Assembly: GCA_021818585.1 (NCBI GenBank)
Contig: JAKATU010000085.1
Coordinates: forward strand, 1 to 64,000
DNA length: 64,000 bases
Direction: 5' to 3'
DNA from: Acidobacteriota bacterium
Lineage (GTDB): Bacteria; Acidobacteriota; Terriglobia; Terriglobales; Acidobacteriaceae
Part shown: positions 56,325-64,000 of the stretch, piece after piece
Layout of the letters: the number at the start of each line of letters is the position of its first letter
Numbering within the stretch: position 1 is the first letter of the stretch
Position numbers and translations under genes: made by a program
Notes under the pieces: generated by a model
What the model was told of the DNA's origin: nothing
Databases searched by the model: none
What the model saw: only the letters and a program-made list of their open reading frames with translations

Positions 56325-56648
56325 ATGGCACTCACCAAACTCTTCAAGGAAACCGTGGCATCCCGGATACAGCGCGACAAATCATTCCGCAAGGAACTCC
56401 TGCGGGAAGGCGTCGAATCTCTTGTTCAAGGAGAACTCGATGAGGCCAAAATCCTCCTGCGCGACTTCATCCACGCAACCATCGGCTTTGGCGCACTTTC
56501 AGAGGCAACTGAAATCCCGGTCAAAAGCCTCATGCGGATGTTCGGCCCGAACGGTAACCCGCAGGCAAAAAACCTGTTGCAGGTCATTGCCTACCTTCAG
56601 CAGCATGAGGGGATCAGGCTGCTCGTAAAACCGTCCAGGGTAGCCTGA
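56325..56648 (+). CDS. HigA-like HTH antitoxin
   Basis: The 107-aa protein has a C-terminal helix-turn-helix with FGALSEATEIPVKSLMRMFG and NPQAKNLLQVIAYL, as in the addiction-module antidote family paired with COG3657 toxins. The N-terminal part (KETVASRIQRDKSFRKELLR) is probably the toxin-binding arm. It would neutralise the toxin and bind the palindrome upstream. The gene starts 5 nt after the toxin stop; an in-frame upstream start would overlap the toxin. Confidence 0.75.
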   Translation: MALTKLFKETVASRIQRDKSFRKELLREGVESLVQGELDEAKILLRDFIHATIGFGALSEATEIPVKSLMRMFGPNGNPQAKNLLQVIAYLQQHEGIRLLVKPSRVA

Positions 56649-56667
56649 CAAACCCGCTCAATCCACC

Positions 56668-56973
56668 CTAAACATGCGGAGCAAGCCGCTTCCGCCGCCA
56701 CGGCAGCAGCTCATCCGGATTCAGCTTCCCGCTCCACAGCCCGCCGGCCAGCACCACCAGCACGCAACCGCACAGCACCTGCCGCAGCTCATCATCGCGC
56801 CGCCGCCGGTCCTGCGCAATAAACTCAGCCAGCAGCGCAGGGCGATGCGCCGCCGCAAGCTCCTGGTTCAGGCGCTCTGCGTTGCAATATCGATGCTGGA
56901 AAAAATTCCATCCGGCAATCCCGAAAAGGATCACGGCCAGGCACAACGAGACTCCGGCAACCCACTTGCGCAC
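56668..56973 (-). CDS. Small membrane protein with two TM segments, 101 aa
   Basis: Two hydrophobic segments are seen: WVAGVSLCLAVILFGIAGWN and LCGCVLVVLAGGLWS, with a charged helical region between them. The GTG at 56973 has GAGGGC upstream and puts the first TM at the N-terminus; the longer frame overlaps the next gene. No family recognised. It is the downstream neighbour of the gene at 57075 on the same strand. Confidence 0.5.
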   Translation of the reverse strand: MRKWVAGVSLCLAVILFGIAGWNFFQHRYCNAERLNQELAAAHRPALLAEFIAQDRRRRDDELRQVLCGCVLVVLAGGLWSGKLNPDELLPWRRKRLAPHV

Positions 56974-57074
56974 GCGCTTGCCCTCTTGGGCCAGAAGTCT
57001 AGCACGGCTCCTCCACCACAAATCCAGCAAAAAATGCGCCGATCTCGTAACCCGCACGAAACTGGACAAGCCGC

Positions 57075-57686
57075 TCAGTGCTGCCAGCCGCTGCTCGTCG
57101 CCTTGCCCTTCAGCTTCAGAACCAGGTTGTTCTGGCTCTCCCAGCTCACCACAATGTGCAATCCCTTGCGGCTCTCCCATTGCTGCTCGGTGATCGGGTA
57201 GTGCAGCAGCAACTGCCCGCTCACCACCTGCCCCGGCTGTATGACCGTGTCCCGCCGCAGTTCCGGGCCCTTCTTCGGCACCATCTGCGAGTAGGCCATG
57301 AACGCACGCTCAAAATTCTTCTGCCCCGCCGGGCCGTTCTCGTAGATCGTTCCACCCGGCACATACAGGTACGAGTCCAGGTCAAACACATGCTCCGGAG
57401 CCTTCGTCAGGTTCTTCAGCTTCACGTTCGCCAGCACAATCACCTCGTCAAAGGTCTCCGGCTGGCCGTTCACTCCGCCCGCGATAATCCCACCGCCGCT
57501 CACGTTATGAATCGGAAACACATCCAGCGACACAATCTGCCCCGCCGTAGTCGGTGGCGGCGTCATGAAGTAGTAAAACGCGAAGATCACCGCGGCAACA
57601 ATGCAAAGGGCTGCGATAACGGAGACAGCGGCGGTCACGGCAGAGCCGCGTTCGCCAGGAGCGGGGGATCCGGTGCGCCAGGTCAT
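57075..57686 (-). CDS. Membrane-anchored hypothetical protein, 203 aa
   Basis: An N-terminal TM segment (VSVIAALCIVAAVIFAFYYF) is followed by a beta-rich extracytoplasmic domain with VIVLANVKLKNLTKAPEHVF, PGGTIYENGPAG and VIQPGQVVSGQLLLHYPITE, resembling DUF4352-like immunoglobulin-type domains. The function is unknown. It starts 28 nt after the polX stop on the same strand, so cotranscription is likely. Confidence 0.6.
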   Translation of the reverse strand: MTWRTGSPAPGERGSAVTAAVSVIAALCIVAAVIFAFYYFMTPPPTTAGQIVSLDVFPIHNVSGGGIIAGGVNGQPETFDEVIVLANVKLKNLTKAPEHVFDLDSYLYVPGGTIYENGPAGQKNFERAFMAYSQMVPKKGPELRRDTVIQPGQVVSGQLLLHYPITEQQWESRKGLHIVVSWESQNNLVLKLKGKATSSGWQH

Positions 57687-57714
57687 GCAGGAAGTGTAAT
57701 CCCACCGCACCCAA

Positions 57715-59457
57715 TTAGGGGCGCGGACGCAGAGCGCCCAGGAATTTTTTCGCCGGCAGCGTGTTCAGCACGTCCTGCTTCGTCAGCCAGGCCCGCCGCA
57801 GCTGCCGCATTCCGTACTGGATATTCCCATAATGCGAAGTGTGGTGCGCGTCCGTGTTGATCACAATCCTGCAGCCCTTTTCATGCGCCGTCCGCAGATG
57901 CACGTCATTCAAATCCAGCCGCTCCGGCGACGAATTCTGCTCCACCGCCACGCCCAGCTCCGCGCACCGGTCCAGCACCGCGCCAAGGTCAAAGTCAAAC
58001 GGTTCACGCAGCAGCAGCAGACGCCCCGTGGGATGCCCCAGCACTCGCACATAAGGATTCTCCACCGCCCGCAGCACCCGTTCCGTCATCTCCTTGCGCG
58101 GCTGGTTGAAGAGCGTATGCACGCTTGCAATCACAATGTCCATCTCCGCCAGAATATCGTCCGGCAAATCAAGCTCCCCATCCCCAAGAATGTCCACCTC
58201 GATCCCCGTCAGCACACGAATGCGGCCTTCCATCTCCGCATCCACCTCGCGAATCTTCTTCATGTGCTCCCGCGCCCGCTTCGCGTCCAGCCCATTCGTC
58301 ATCGCCAGGTTCTTCGAGTGGTCCGTAATCGCCATGTACTCATACCCGCGCGCAAGCGCCGCCTCGGCCATCTCTTGAATCGAGCAGCGCCCGTCCGTCG
58401 CCGTCGTATGCGCATGCACATCTCCGCGAATATCTGCCTGCTCCACCAGCTTCGGCAGCGTGTGCTTCTCCGCAGCCTCTATCTCGCCCAGATTCTCTCT
58501 CAGGTGCGGCGGAATCCACTCCAGCCCGAGCGCCGCATAAATCTCCTCTTCCGTCCGCGCCGCCGCCACGGAACCATCCTTCACCCGCGCCAGCGCATAT
58601 TCGCTCAGCGTGTAGCCCTGCTTAAGCGCCCGCTGCCGCAGCGACACATTGTGCGACTTCGATCCAGTAAAGTACTGCAGCGCCGCCCCGTAACTGCTCT
58701 CCGGCAGCAGCCTCACATCCACCTGCATCCGGTTCCGCAAATGGAAGCTGACCTTGTTCTGCCCATGCGCCAATATGTCCGCAATTCCCGGATATGAAGC
58801 CACATACGCCGCTGTCTCCGTAGCGCGATCCTGCTCGCAAGCCGGGCCTGCAATCAGCACATCCAGATCACCCACCGTCTCGCGCCCGCGCCGGTACGAC
58901 CCCGCCACCGTAACCTGCTCCAGACCCTCCAGACCGCCCAGATACTCGCGAAACGCCTCCGCCTCGCGATCCGCAACATTCAGCAGAAATCGCCCCGTGT
59001 GCTGGTGATACTCCTCGACCGCTTTCTTCAGGTTCGCAATCTGCTTTTCACCAAAGCGCGGGAGTCCCTCCAGCTTACCCGCCTTCAGCGCCGCTTCCAG
59101 TTGCCCCACCGTCGCGATCTGCAGCGAGCTGAACAGCAGCGCCACCGTCTTCGGGCCCATCCCCGGCAGCTTCAGCAGCTCCAGAATCCCCGCGCCGTAC
59201 TTCTCCAGCAACTCCTTGCGCGGAGAAAACGTACCCGTCTCCTCCATCGCCGCAATGTTTGCGGCCATGCCCTTCCCGATTCCGGGAATCGCCTGCAACG
59301 ACTTCGCATCCTGAGCAATCTCGCTCAGCGCCACCGTCGTTCCCTGCACGGCCTCGGCAGCCCTCCGGTACGACCGGATCCGAAACGAATCCCCTCCGTC
59401 GATCTCCAGCAGATCGGCAGTCTCTTCCAGCAATTGCGCTATCGAACGGTTATCCAT
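57715..59457 (-). CDS. polX: DNA polymerase/3'-5' exonuclease PolX
   Basis: Bacterial family X polymerase for gap filling in base-excision repair, fused to a PHP phosphoesterase. The 580-aa protein has N-terminal HhH domains (LQAIPGIGKGMAANIAAMEE, LLKLPGMGPKTVALLF) and the polymerase active site GSYRRGRETVGDLDVLIAG. The C-terminal PHP domain has DVHAHTTATDGRCS, AITDHSKNLAMTNGL, LTGIEVDILGDGELDL and VINTDAHHTSHY. Length is normal (about 575 aa). Confidence 0.95.
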   Translation of the reverse strand: MDNRSIAQLLEETADLLEIDGGDSFRIRSYRRAAEAVQGTTVALSEIAQDAKSLQAIPGIGKGMAANIAAMEETGTFSPRKELLEKYGAGILELLKLPGMGPKTVALLFSSLQIATVGQLEAALKAGKLEGLPRFGEKQIANLKKAVEEYHQHTGRFLLNVADREAEAFREYLGGLEGLEQVTVAGSYRRGRETVGDLDVLIAGPACEQDRATETAAYVASYPGIADILAHGQNKVSFHLRNRMQVDVRLLPESSYGAALQYFTGSKSHNVSLRQRALKQGYTLSEYALARVKDGSVAAARTEEEIYAALGLEWIPPHLRENLGEIEAAEKHTLPKLVEQADIRGDVHAHTTATDGRCSIQEMAEAALARGYEYMAITDHSKNLAMTNGLDAKRAREHMKKIREVDAEMEGRIRVLTGIEVDILGDGELDLPDDILAEMDIVIASVHTLFNQPRKEMTERVLRAVENPYVRVLGHPTGRLLLLREPFDFDLGAVLDRCAELGVAVEQNSSPERLDLNDVHLRTAHEKGCRIVINTDAHHTSHYGNIQYGMRQLRRAWLTKQDVLNTLPAKKFLGALRPRP

Positions 59458-59628
59458 CGCACTCGATTAAAGCATTTTTCCTACAGGTCTAGACCGAAGA
59501 GAGCAATCCGATGCAGCTTTTCCGTCAAGAAAAGCGGCACCGGATTGCATCCAGAAAGTTCGCAGTAATAGGAAAAATGCTCTCAAGCACGGATTCATCC
59601 CTGAGCGATGCTCACCCCCGACCGATGC

Positions 59629-59904
59629 TCATCCCGTCAGCGCCGAGGCCACCAGCACAATCAGGCTCAGCGTCAGCAACGCCACGCAAACATCCAGCGC
59701 CAGCACCAGCCATGTGCGCGGATCAATCTCCTTGTACCGCCGCCGCAAGTCCCGCCCACCCCGCAGCACCGAAACAATCCGCTCGCCCTCCGCCGCCTGC
59801 CGGTTCACCCGCGCCGCCATCACGCGCACAATCACCGCCGCCAGCAGCGCGGACCACGACGCAACCACCGCCGCAACCATCGGCAAACCTGGGAAACTCA
59901 CCAT
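59629..59904 (-). CDS. Small membrane protein coupled to kdoO, 91 aa
   Basis: Two hydrophobic segments (PMVAAVVASWSALLAAVIVR and TWLVLALDVCVALLTLSLIV) flank a basic cytosolic loop (GGRDLRRRYKEIDPR). The ATG at 59904 overlaps the kdoO stop (TGATG), so it is translationally coupled. The larger frame upstream overlaps kdoO and is not supported. Possibly a small partner of LPS modification; family unknown. Confidence 0.55.
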   Translation of the reverse strand: MVSFPGLPMVAAVVASWSALLAAVIVRVMAARVNRQAAEGERIVSVLRGGRDLRRRYKEIDPRTWLVLALDVCVALLTLSLIVLVASALTG

Positions 59905-60827
59905 CAAACCAGCCGCGTCCCCGCCATCGTTTCCAGAATCCGCAGCGGAGATACCTCCGGCTTCACCAGCGCCTCCGGCTCCACCAGCAGCGTCTGCTCC
60001 AGCGCATACTGCCCCGCCAGCACCGCATGCGGAACCGTATCCGTATACACCATCCAGCTTGAACCCGCCGGAAACTGCCACGGATACCGCGCCGTCTCCG
60101 ACTGGTACTGGTCGTTCTCCTTCAAAAAGTTATGGAAGCGCATCATGAAGTCGTCATACGCCGTCCGCTTCAGAGAAGGAACCGCCTTGCCCAGCCCCAC
60201 CGCGCGCGCCAGTCCCTTGCCCATCCGCGTCGCCGCATTCCCCGGCCTGGGAGCTATCTGCCCCGGGGCAAACCGCCGCACCGTCTGCGCAAAAGGATCG
60301 CCCACCACCCAGTCCCGCGTCCGCTCTGGATGAATGTTATCGAAAAATCGCAATATCCGGGCCCCATGCGTCGGCCGCGTCGGAAATGCATCCGTGTGCA
60401 GCAAGTCATTCCGCCGCCTCCGCGGCAGGTCGCGGTTCTGCTCCTCCAGCGGACGAAAACTCGCATAATCCAGCCGCCAGCGCCGCTCGTACGGCGCCAG
60501 AAACCCGCTCAGAAAATCCACCACCTGCCGCGAATACCCGCGCATGATCCCATGCAGCCGCTCCACCGTGGCCCCGTCGCCGCCCTTCGCGTCCACGCCG
60601 CTCAGCTTGTCCATCTTCGGCTTGTACGCAATGTTCTTGTGCAGGCTGCTGCCCGTCTGCTGCTGCCCGCGCAAAAACGCCAGATCGTCTGCGGTAAACC
60701 GAAGCGGAGTTTCAGGAAAAAATAAAATATCCCCGCTCTCCAGCCGCGCGCACCAGTCGCGAGCCTGCTCCGCCGTCGCCGGCCGCCCATCCACCAGTTG
60801 CTCCAAAGGGATCGTCGCAAGCGCCAT
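59904..60827 (-). CDS. kdoO: Kdo hydroxylase (Fe(II)/2-oxoglutarate dioxygenase), KdoO-like
   Basis: KdoO-type dioxygenases hydroxylate 3-deoxy-D-manno-octulosonic acid in the LPS inner core to form Ko, known from Burkholderia and Yersinia. The 307-aa protein shows the family pattern RRRNDLLHTDAFPTRPTHGA, with likely iron ligands H144 and D146, and VPHAVLAGQYALEQTLLV with H267. WQFPAGSSWMVYTDTVPH also fits. No TM segment is seen. No other Kdo or lipid A gene is nearby; a coupled small membrane protein follows. Confidence 0.85.
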   Translation of the reverse strand: MALATIPLEQLVDGRPATAEQARDWCARLESGDILFFPETPLRFTADDLAFLRGQQQTGSSLHKNIAYKPKMDKLSGVDAKGGDGATVERLHGIMRGYSRQVVDFLSGFLAPYERRWRLDYASFRPLEEQNRDLPRRRRNDLLHTDAFPTRPTHGARILRFFDNIHPERTRDWVVGDPFAQTVRRFAPGQIAPRPGNAATRMGKGLARAVGLGKAVPSLKRTAYDDFMMRFHNFLKENDQYQSETARYPWQFPAGSSWMVYTDTVPHAVLAGQYALEQTLLVEPEALVKPEVSPLRILETMAGTRLV

Positions 60828-60912
60828 CGCCGTTGCCTCCCGTCAACCGGGTTGCGGCGCTGTGCAAACTCCGCGCTCCTCAACTCGGGGTTTGCCCTAG
60901 AATACAAGAGTC

Positions 60913-61653
60913 ATGGACGACACCCACACTCAGGCCGCCTCCGCCACGGCCCTCCTTCCCGCCGTCGAGGTCACCCGCCAGGCGCAGGTCACCGAGGCCG
61001 CCAACGGCATCTTTTACGCCACCTACGGCGAGCTGCGCGCCGACGACGACGTTCTGCGCATCGTCGAAGCGGTCCCCTCCGGCATCGCTCCCGCGCTCCA
61101 GCGCCGCGCCTACTACTTCGTCCCGCTCGCCATCGCAGAAGACGATCAGGTCCACATCGCGCCCACCTTCACGCAGGACCTCAGCGACCGCGCCGTCTGC
61201 CACAAAAACCTCACCCTCGGCAGCGCCGAATGCACCTTCCTTTCCACGAGCCTCACTCAGGACCGCTTCGCCCTCGCCTTCGAATTCTTCATCAACGTAG
61301 GCCACCAGTTCGTCGAAGTGGCAGGCGTCCCCGCCAGCTTCCACGAGCTCGTCTGGCGGCAGGCCGAGTCCCAGGTACGCGGAGAAACCAGCCACGACGC
61401 ATGGGAGTACCGCCAGCGCGCCCAGTCCGGCGACGAAAAAGCCAAGTCCCAGTTCTTCGAGGCCGCCTTCGCTGACATTCTCGCCATCTACATGCTCGCC
61501 TCCACCGTCGACTTCGACTACCACGACCTCCGCGAGCGCGAGTACCCGCTCCTCGTCGCTCCCGCGCTCGCCGAGCGCCTCCGCCACGTCGCCGCGCTCT
61601 TTCCGCACAATCACGGTTACGAATTCGAAATCCGCTACCGCCGCAGGAGCTAG
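60913..61653 (+). CDS. Conserved hypothetical protein, 246 aa
   Basis: A soluble protein without signal peptide; motifs such as NGIFYATYGELRADDDVLRI, HQFVEVAGVPASFHELVWRQ and VDFDYHDLREREYPLL suggest a folded domain, but I do not recognise the family. The next gene, ruvA, begins 9 nt after its stop, so the two form an operon. This linkage suggests a possible nucleic-acid or repair-related role, which is inference only. Confidence 0.65.
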   Translation: MDDTHTQAASATALLPAVEVTRQAQVTEAANGIFYATYGELRADDDVLRIVEAVPSGIAPALQRRAYYFVPLAIAEDDQVHIAPTFTQDLSDRAVCHKNLTLGSAECTFLSTSLTQDRFALAFEFFINVGHQFVEVAGVPASFHELVWRQAESQVRGETSHDAWEYRQRAQSGDEKAKSQFFEAAFADILAIYMLASTVDFDYHDLREREYPLLVAPALAERLRHVAALFPHNHGYEFEIRYRRRS

Positions 61654-61662
61654 ACCCACGCC

Positions 61663-62259
61663 ATGATCGCTCACCTACGCGGCATCCTCATCGCCAAGCT
61701 GCCCGGCCAGGCCATCGTCGAGTGTGCCGGCGTCGGCTACGACGTCGCCATCGGCATCCCCACCTTCACCGCGCTCCCGTCACAGGGAGCCGAAGTCGCA
61801 CTCCACATCCACACCCAGGTCAGCGAAGACGCCATCGCCCTCTTCGGCTTTCTCGACCTCGACGAGAAGCGCCTCTTCGAGCGCCTCATCACCGTCTCCG
61901 GCGTAGGCCCCAGGCTCGCCGTCAAAATGCTCAGCGGCCTCAGCCCCGAGCGCACCGTCGCCGCCATCCGCGCGCAGGACCACGCCAGCCTCACCCGCAT
62001 CCCCGGCGTCGGCAAAAAGCTCGCCGAACGCCTCGTCGTCGAACTCAGGGACAAGCTCGACGACTTCGCCGCCGCACCCGCCCAAACGCCCGCCGCCCAG
62101 CTCGGAGCCGCAGCCGAAGACGTCCTCTCCGCGCTCGTCAATCTCGGCTACCAGCGCCCCGTCGCCATCCAAGCCATCGAAACCGCCGTCGAACGCGACC
62201 CCTCCGCCGGCGAAAACTTCGACAATCTCTTCCGCTCCGCCCTCAAACTCATCCGCTAA
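61663..62259 (+). CDS. ruvA: Holliday junction branch-migration protein RuvA
   Basis: RuvA binds Holliday junctions as a tetramer and loads the RuvB motor. The 198-aa protein has the N-terminal OB fold (IAHLRGILIAKLPGQAIVEC), then tandem HhH motifs LITVSGVGPRLAVKMLSGL and LTRIPGVGKKLAERLVVELR, a Pro/Ala-rich linker and the C-terminal domain III (DVLSALVNLGYQRPVAIQAI). Length is normal. No ruvB or ruvC is adjacent in the window. Confidence 0.96.
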   Translation: MIAHLRGILIAKLPGQAIVECAGVGYDVAIGIPTFTALPSQGAEVALHIHTQVSEDAIALFGFLDLDEKRLFERLITVSGVGPRLAVKMLSGLSPERTVAAIRAQDHASLTRIPGVGKKLAERLVVELRDKLDDFAAAPAQTPAAQLGAAAEDVLSALVNLGYQRPVAIQAIETAVERDPSAGENFDNLFRSALKLIR

Positions 62260-62324
62260 ACCAGCAAAACAGTGGTGGCCCACCCAAGCCGCCAGGCTTG
62301 AGAGGGGGAATGACCCACTCAGGC

Positions 62325-62365
62325 GGGTGCCCCATTCATCGCGGCGCTATCGTGATGAGTGGGGT
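62325..62365. repeat. REP-like palindrome, copy A
   Basis: This 41-bp unit starts GGGTGCCCCATTCATCGCGG and ends GATGAGTGGGGT. Its CCCCATTCAT and ATGAGTGGGG arms form a hairpin. It differs from copy B at 63002 in three positions and lies upstream of the DUF4256 gene. Confidence 0.75.
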
Positions 62366-62426
62366 CGGGCGAACATTGCACCTAATCAAACTGCCGTCGT
62401 ACCCTGTCCTCCACCGAGGAAAACCC

Positions 62427-62987
62427 ATGCCCACCCTCACCAAATCCCAATCCGAATCCCTCCTCAAAACCCTCCAGACCCGCTTTGAAAAAAATCCCGC
62501 CCGCCACAAGGGCATCGAGTGGTCCACCGTCCAAACCCGCCTCCAGAGCAACCCCAAGGCCCTCTGGTCCCTCAGTGAAATGGAAAGAACCGGCGGCGAA
62601 CCCGACCTCATCGCACACGACAAAAAGACCGGCCAACTCATCTTCTGCGACTGCTCGCCAGAAAGCCCCTCCGACCGCCGCAGCGTCTGCTACGACCCCG
62701 AAGGCCAGCGGAAGCGCGAAAAGGAAGGAATCAAGATGGCCGGCAATGTCCTCGACATGGCCGCCGCCATGGGCATCGAGCCGTTAGACGAGGACCAGTA
62801 CCGCCACCTCCAGACCCTCGGCCAGTTCGACTTAAAATCACAAAGCTGGCTAAAAACCCCACCCGAAATCTACGCCCTGGGCGGAGCCATCTTCGCCGAC
62901 CGCCGCTTCAACCGCGTCTTCGTCTACCACAACACCGCCCCCTGCTTCTACAAAGCCAGAGCCTTCCGAGGCCTCCTCAAAGTCTGA
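62427..62987 (+). CDS. DUF4256 family protein
   Basis: The 186-aa protein has the DUF4256 blocks LLKTLQTRFEKNPARHKGIE, LWSLSEMERTGGEPDLIAHD, FCDCSPESPSDRRSVCYD, FDLKSQSWLKTPPEIYALGG and VFVYHNTAPCFYKARAFRGL. The biochemical function is not established. The ATG at 62427 follows GAGGAAAA at good spacing; larger frames run antiparallel through ruvA. REP-like palindromes flank it on both sides. Confidence 0.85.
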   Translation: MPTLTKSQSESLLKTLQTRFEKNPARHKGIEWSTVQTRLQSNPKALWSLSEMERTGGEPDLIAHDKKTGQLIFCDCSPESPSDRRSVCYDPEGQRKREKEGIKMAGNVLDMAAAMGIEPLDEDQYRHLQTLGQFDLKSQSWLKTPPEIYALGGAIFADRRFNRVFVYHNTAPCFYKARAFRGLLKV

Positions 62988-63001
62988 GCCGGAAACAAAA
63001 T

Positions 63002-63042
63002 GGGTGCCCCATTCATCGCGGCTGTATCGCGATGAGTGGGGT
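63002..63042. repeat. REP-like palindrome, copy B
   Basis: Same 41-bp unit as 62325-62365 in the same orientation (38 of 41 identical). CCCCATTCATCGCG (63007-63020) pairs with CGCGATGAGTGGGG (63028-63041) with one G-T wobble. A further degenerate copy may start near 63055 (GGTGCCCCATG). Confidence 0.75.
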
Positions 63043-63195
63043 TAGGACCATCCTGGTGCCCCATGTCCGCGAAGAGGAGGTGGGAGTCGGCGCAAAGCGC
63101 CGATACCCATTCCGCTGTGAGATACAGCCGTCATCTGATTTGTCACCGCCCTCCTCGCAAAGGAACTGGAACCACCATAAGCTTTATTCATGGGG

Positions 63196-63972
63196 TCAAT
63201 AGGACCTTTGCCGGACGATCTCCTTCAGCTTTTTGATGAGCTCATCGTTAAATGCCTTCGCATCATTCCCGTGATGCGCGTGTCGATGACAAGTTGGACA
63301 CACCCCGATCACCTTATCTGGGTGATCTGCTCCGCCATCAGCCACCCGCGTTGTGTGATGAACCTCCAGGTAGGGGGAGCCGTCCTTGTTTAGGAAGGCA
63401 GATGGCTGCCCACACCCCTCGCAATTTCCCTTTGCTCGGCGCAATGCATATTGTTTAATTGCAACGGATCTTTTCCGGTGATTGATCCTGCGCTGCTCAG
63501 GCGTCAGCCCCTTTGAAGAACTCGACATAGCAACCTTTCGCAGCTCTTCCAGAGTTGCGGTTTCCAGTTCAGCTTCAGAAATTTGCGCAGGCCTCCTGAT
63601 GACCCGCTTGCGTACTAATCCCCTGATTTTCTGGGCCACTTTGGGATCAGGTGTCGTTATGGATCGCGGGTATCGCGCCCACTTGAAATCCTCAATCTTC
63701 TGCCGTACCTCAACTAGCGGTATTGGAGGTTCGATGAGGCGAATAGAACAGAGTTGGCTGCTGTAGCGATTCATCCAGTCCTTCGCGGGCCTCGGAGTGG
63801 ATGCAATCTGTCCGACCGCAAACAGGCCCTCCGAAGCTACATTGATCACTACCTCATCCCCTATCTCAGCTTTTTTGGGAACTATCCACCATCGTGCTCG
63901 TCCGGTCGTCTCCGCCAACCGAACCAGATAGCCCTTATCACCGTTTCCGTAGCCACCATTCAACATATGCAA
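63196..63972 (-). CDS. HNH endonuclease with EVE/PUA-like N-terminal domain (start uncertain)
   Basis: The product of at least 258 aa has a C-terminal HNH nuclease (GNCEGCGQPSAFLNKDGSPY, YLEVHHTTRVADGGADHPDK, then IGVCPTCHRHAHHGND), with two CxxC zinc pairs and HH as the catalytic pair. The N-terminal 100 residues (GRARWWIVPKKAEIGDEVVI and LFAVGQIASTPRP) resemble EVE/PUA-like modified-base readers. Such fusions act as modification-dependent (type IV-like) restriction enzymes. The frame has no stop between TTG 63972 and the window edge, so the gene may extend beyond 64000; ATG 63966 is another start. Confidence 0.7.
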   Translation of the reverse strand: MHMLNGGYGNGDKGYLVRLAETTGRARWWIVPKKAEIGDEVVINVASEGLFAVGQIASTPRPAKDWMNRYSSQLCSIRLIEPPIPLVEVRQKIEDFKWARYPRSITTPDPKVAQKIRGLVRKRVIRRPAQISEAELETATLEELRKVAMSSSSKGLTPEQRRINHRKRSVAIKQYALRRAKGNCEGCGQPSAFLNKDGSPYLEVHHTTRVADGGADHPDKVIGVCPTCHRHAHHGNDAKAFNDELIKKLKEIVRQRSY

Positions 63973-64000
63973 TCGACTTGACGGTCGCTCTATGGAGAAA

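Noticed and set aside
61722-62426. Arg-rich frame through ruvA before the DUF4256 start
   Set aside because: It overlaps ruvA in another frame; family similarity begins only at 62427.

Overview
The window looks like a chromosomal segment of an acidobacterium, most likely family Acidobacteriaceae (class Terriglobia). I infer this from several things together: high-GC housekeeping genes, a run of exported beta-propeller proteins (CRTAC1-like, sialidase-like and two VPS10/sortilin-like), a GWxTD-domain protein, a bacillithiol gene (bshC), a Kdo hydroxylase implying Kdo-containing LPS, and small dispersed repeats. No 16S rRNA is present, so the placement is inference.

Region by region. 1-3650: an IS630-type transposase runs off the left edge, followed by a small unknown gene and a minus-strand ribosomal operon rplM-rpsI-rpsB-tsf with a clear promoter (3620-3648) and a terminator (491-523). 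3760-4507: a BrnT/BrnA-type toxin-antitoxin locus in which the toxin is frameshifted at a G-run. 4510-9626: NUDIX hydrolase, TonB-C protein, ankyrin protein whose stop codon lies in a MITE, small zinc-ribbon protein, DUF1906 protein and moaA. 9685-20287: exported proteins, four of them beta-propellers; the second VPS10-like gene is frameshifted at a C-run. 20415-24718: APC permease overlapping a PYROXD2-like oxidoreductase, then an orphan radical SAM enzyme.

24819-27304 holds a two-gene sulfolipid (SQDG) pathway, sqdX and sqdB. 27651-31085 is a tightly overlapped rfbBACD dTDP-L-rhamnose operon. 31799-40445 is a surface-polysaccharide island that looks lower in GC: four glycosyltransferases, a Wzy-like polymerase, an acyltransferase, a Wzx-like flippase, an IS630 remnant and long non-coding gaps. 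It ends beside a tRNA-Lys(CTT) gene. The rfb genes supply dTDP-rhamnose, the glycosyltransferases build repeat units, Wzx flips them and Wzy polymerises them.

41298-64000: a barrel-like carboxypeptidase-regulatory protein, GWxTD protein, an efflux adaptor with an ABC ATPase but no permease, a truncated DUF885 protein overlapping proC, a cold-shock protein, a second NUDIX hydrolase, DUF2520 protein, bshC, thiO, a HigBA-like toxin-antitoxin pair with a 28-bp palindrome, polX, kdoO, ruvA, a DUF4256 gene bracketed by REP-like palindromes, and an HNH nuclease at the right edge.

All calls come from reading the sequence and recalling protein families; no database search was run.
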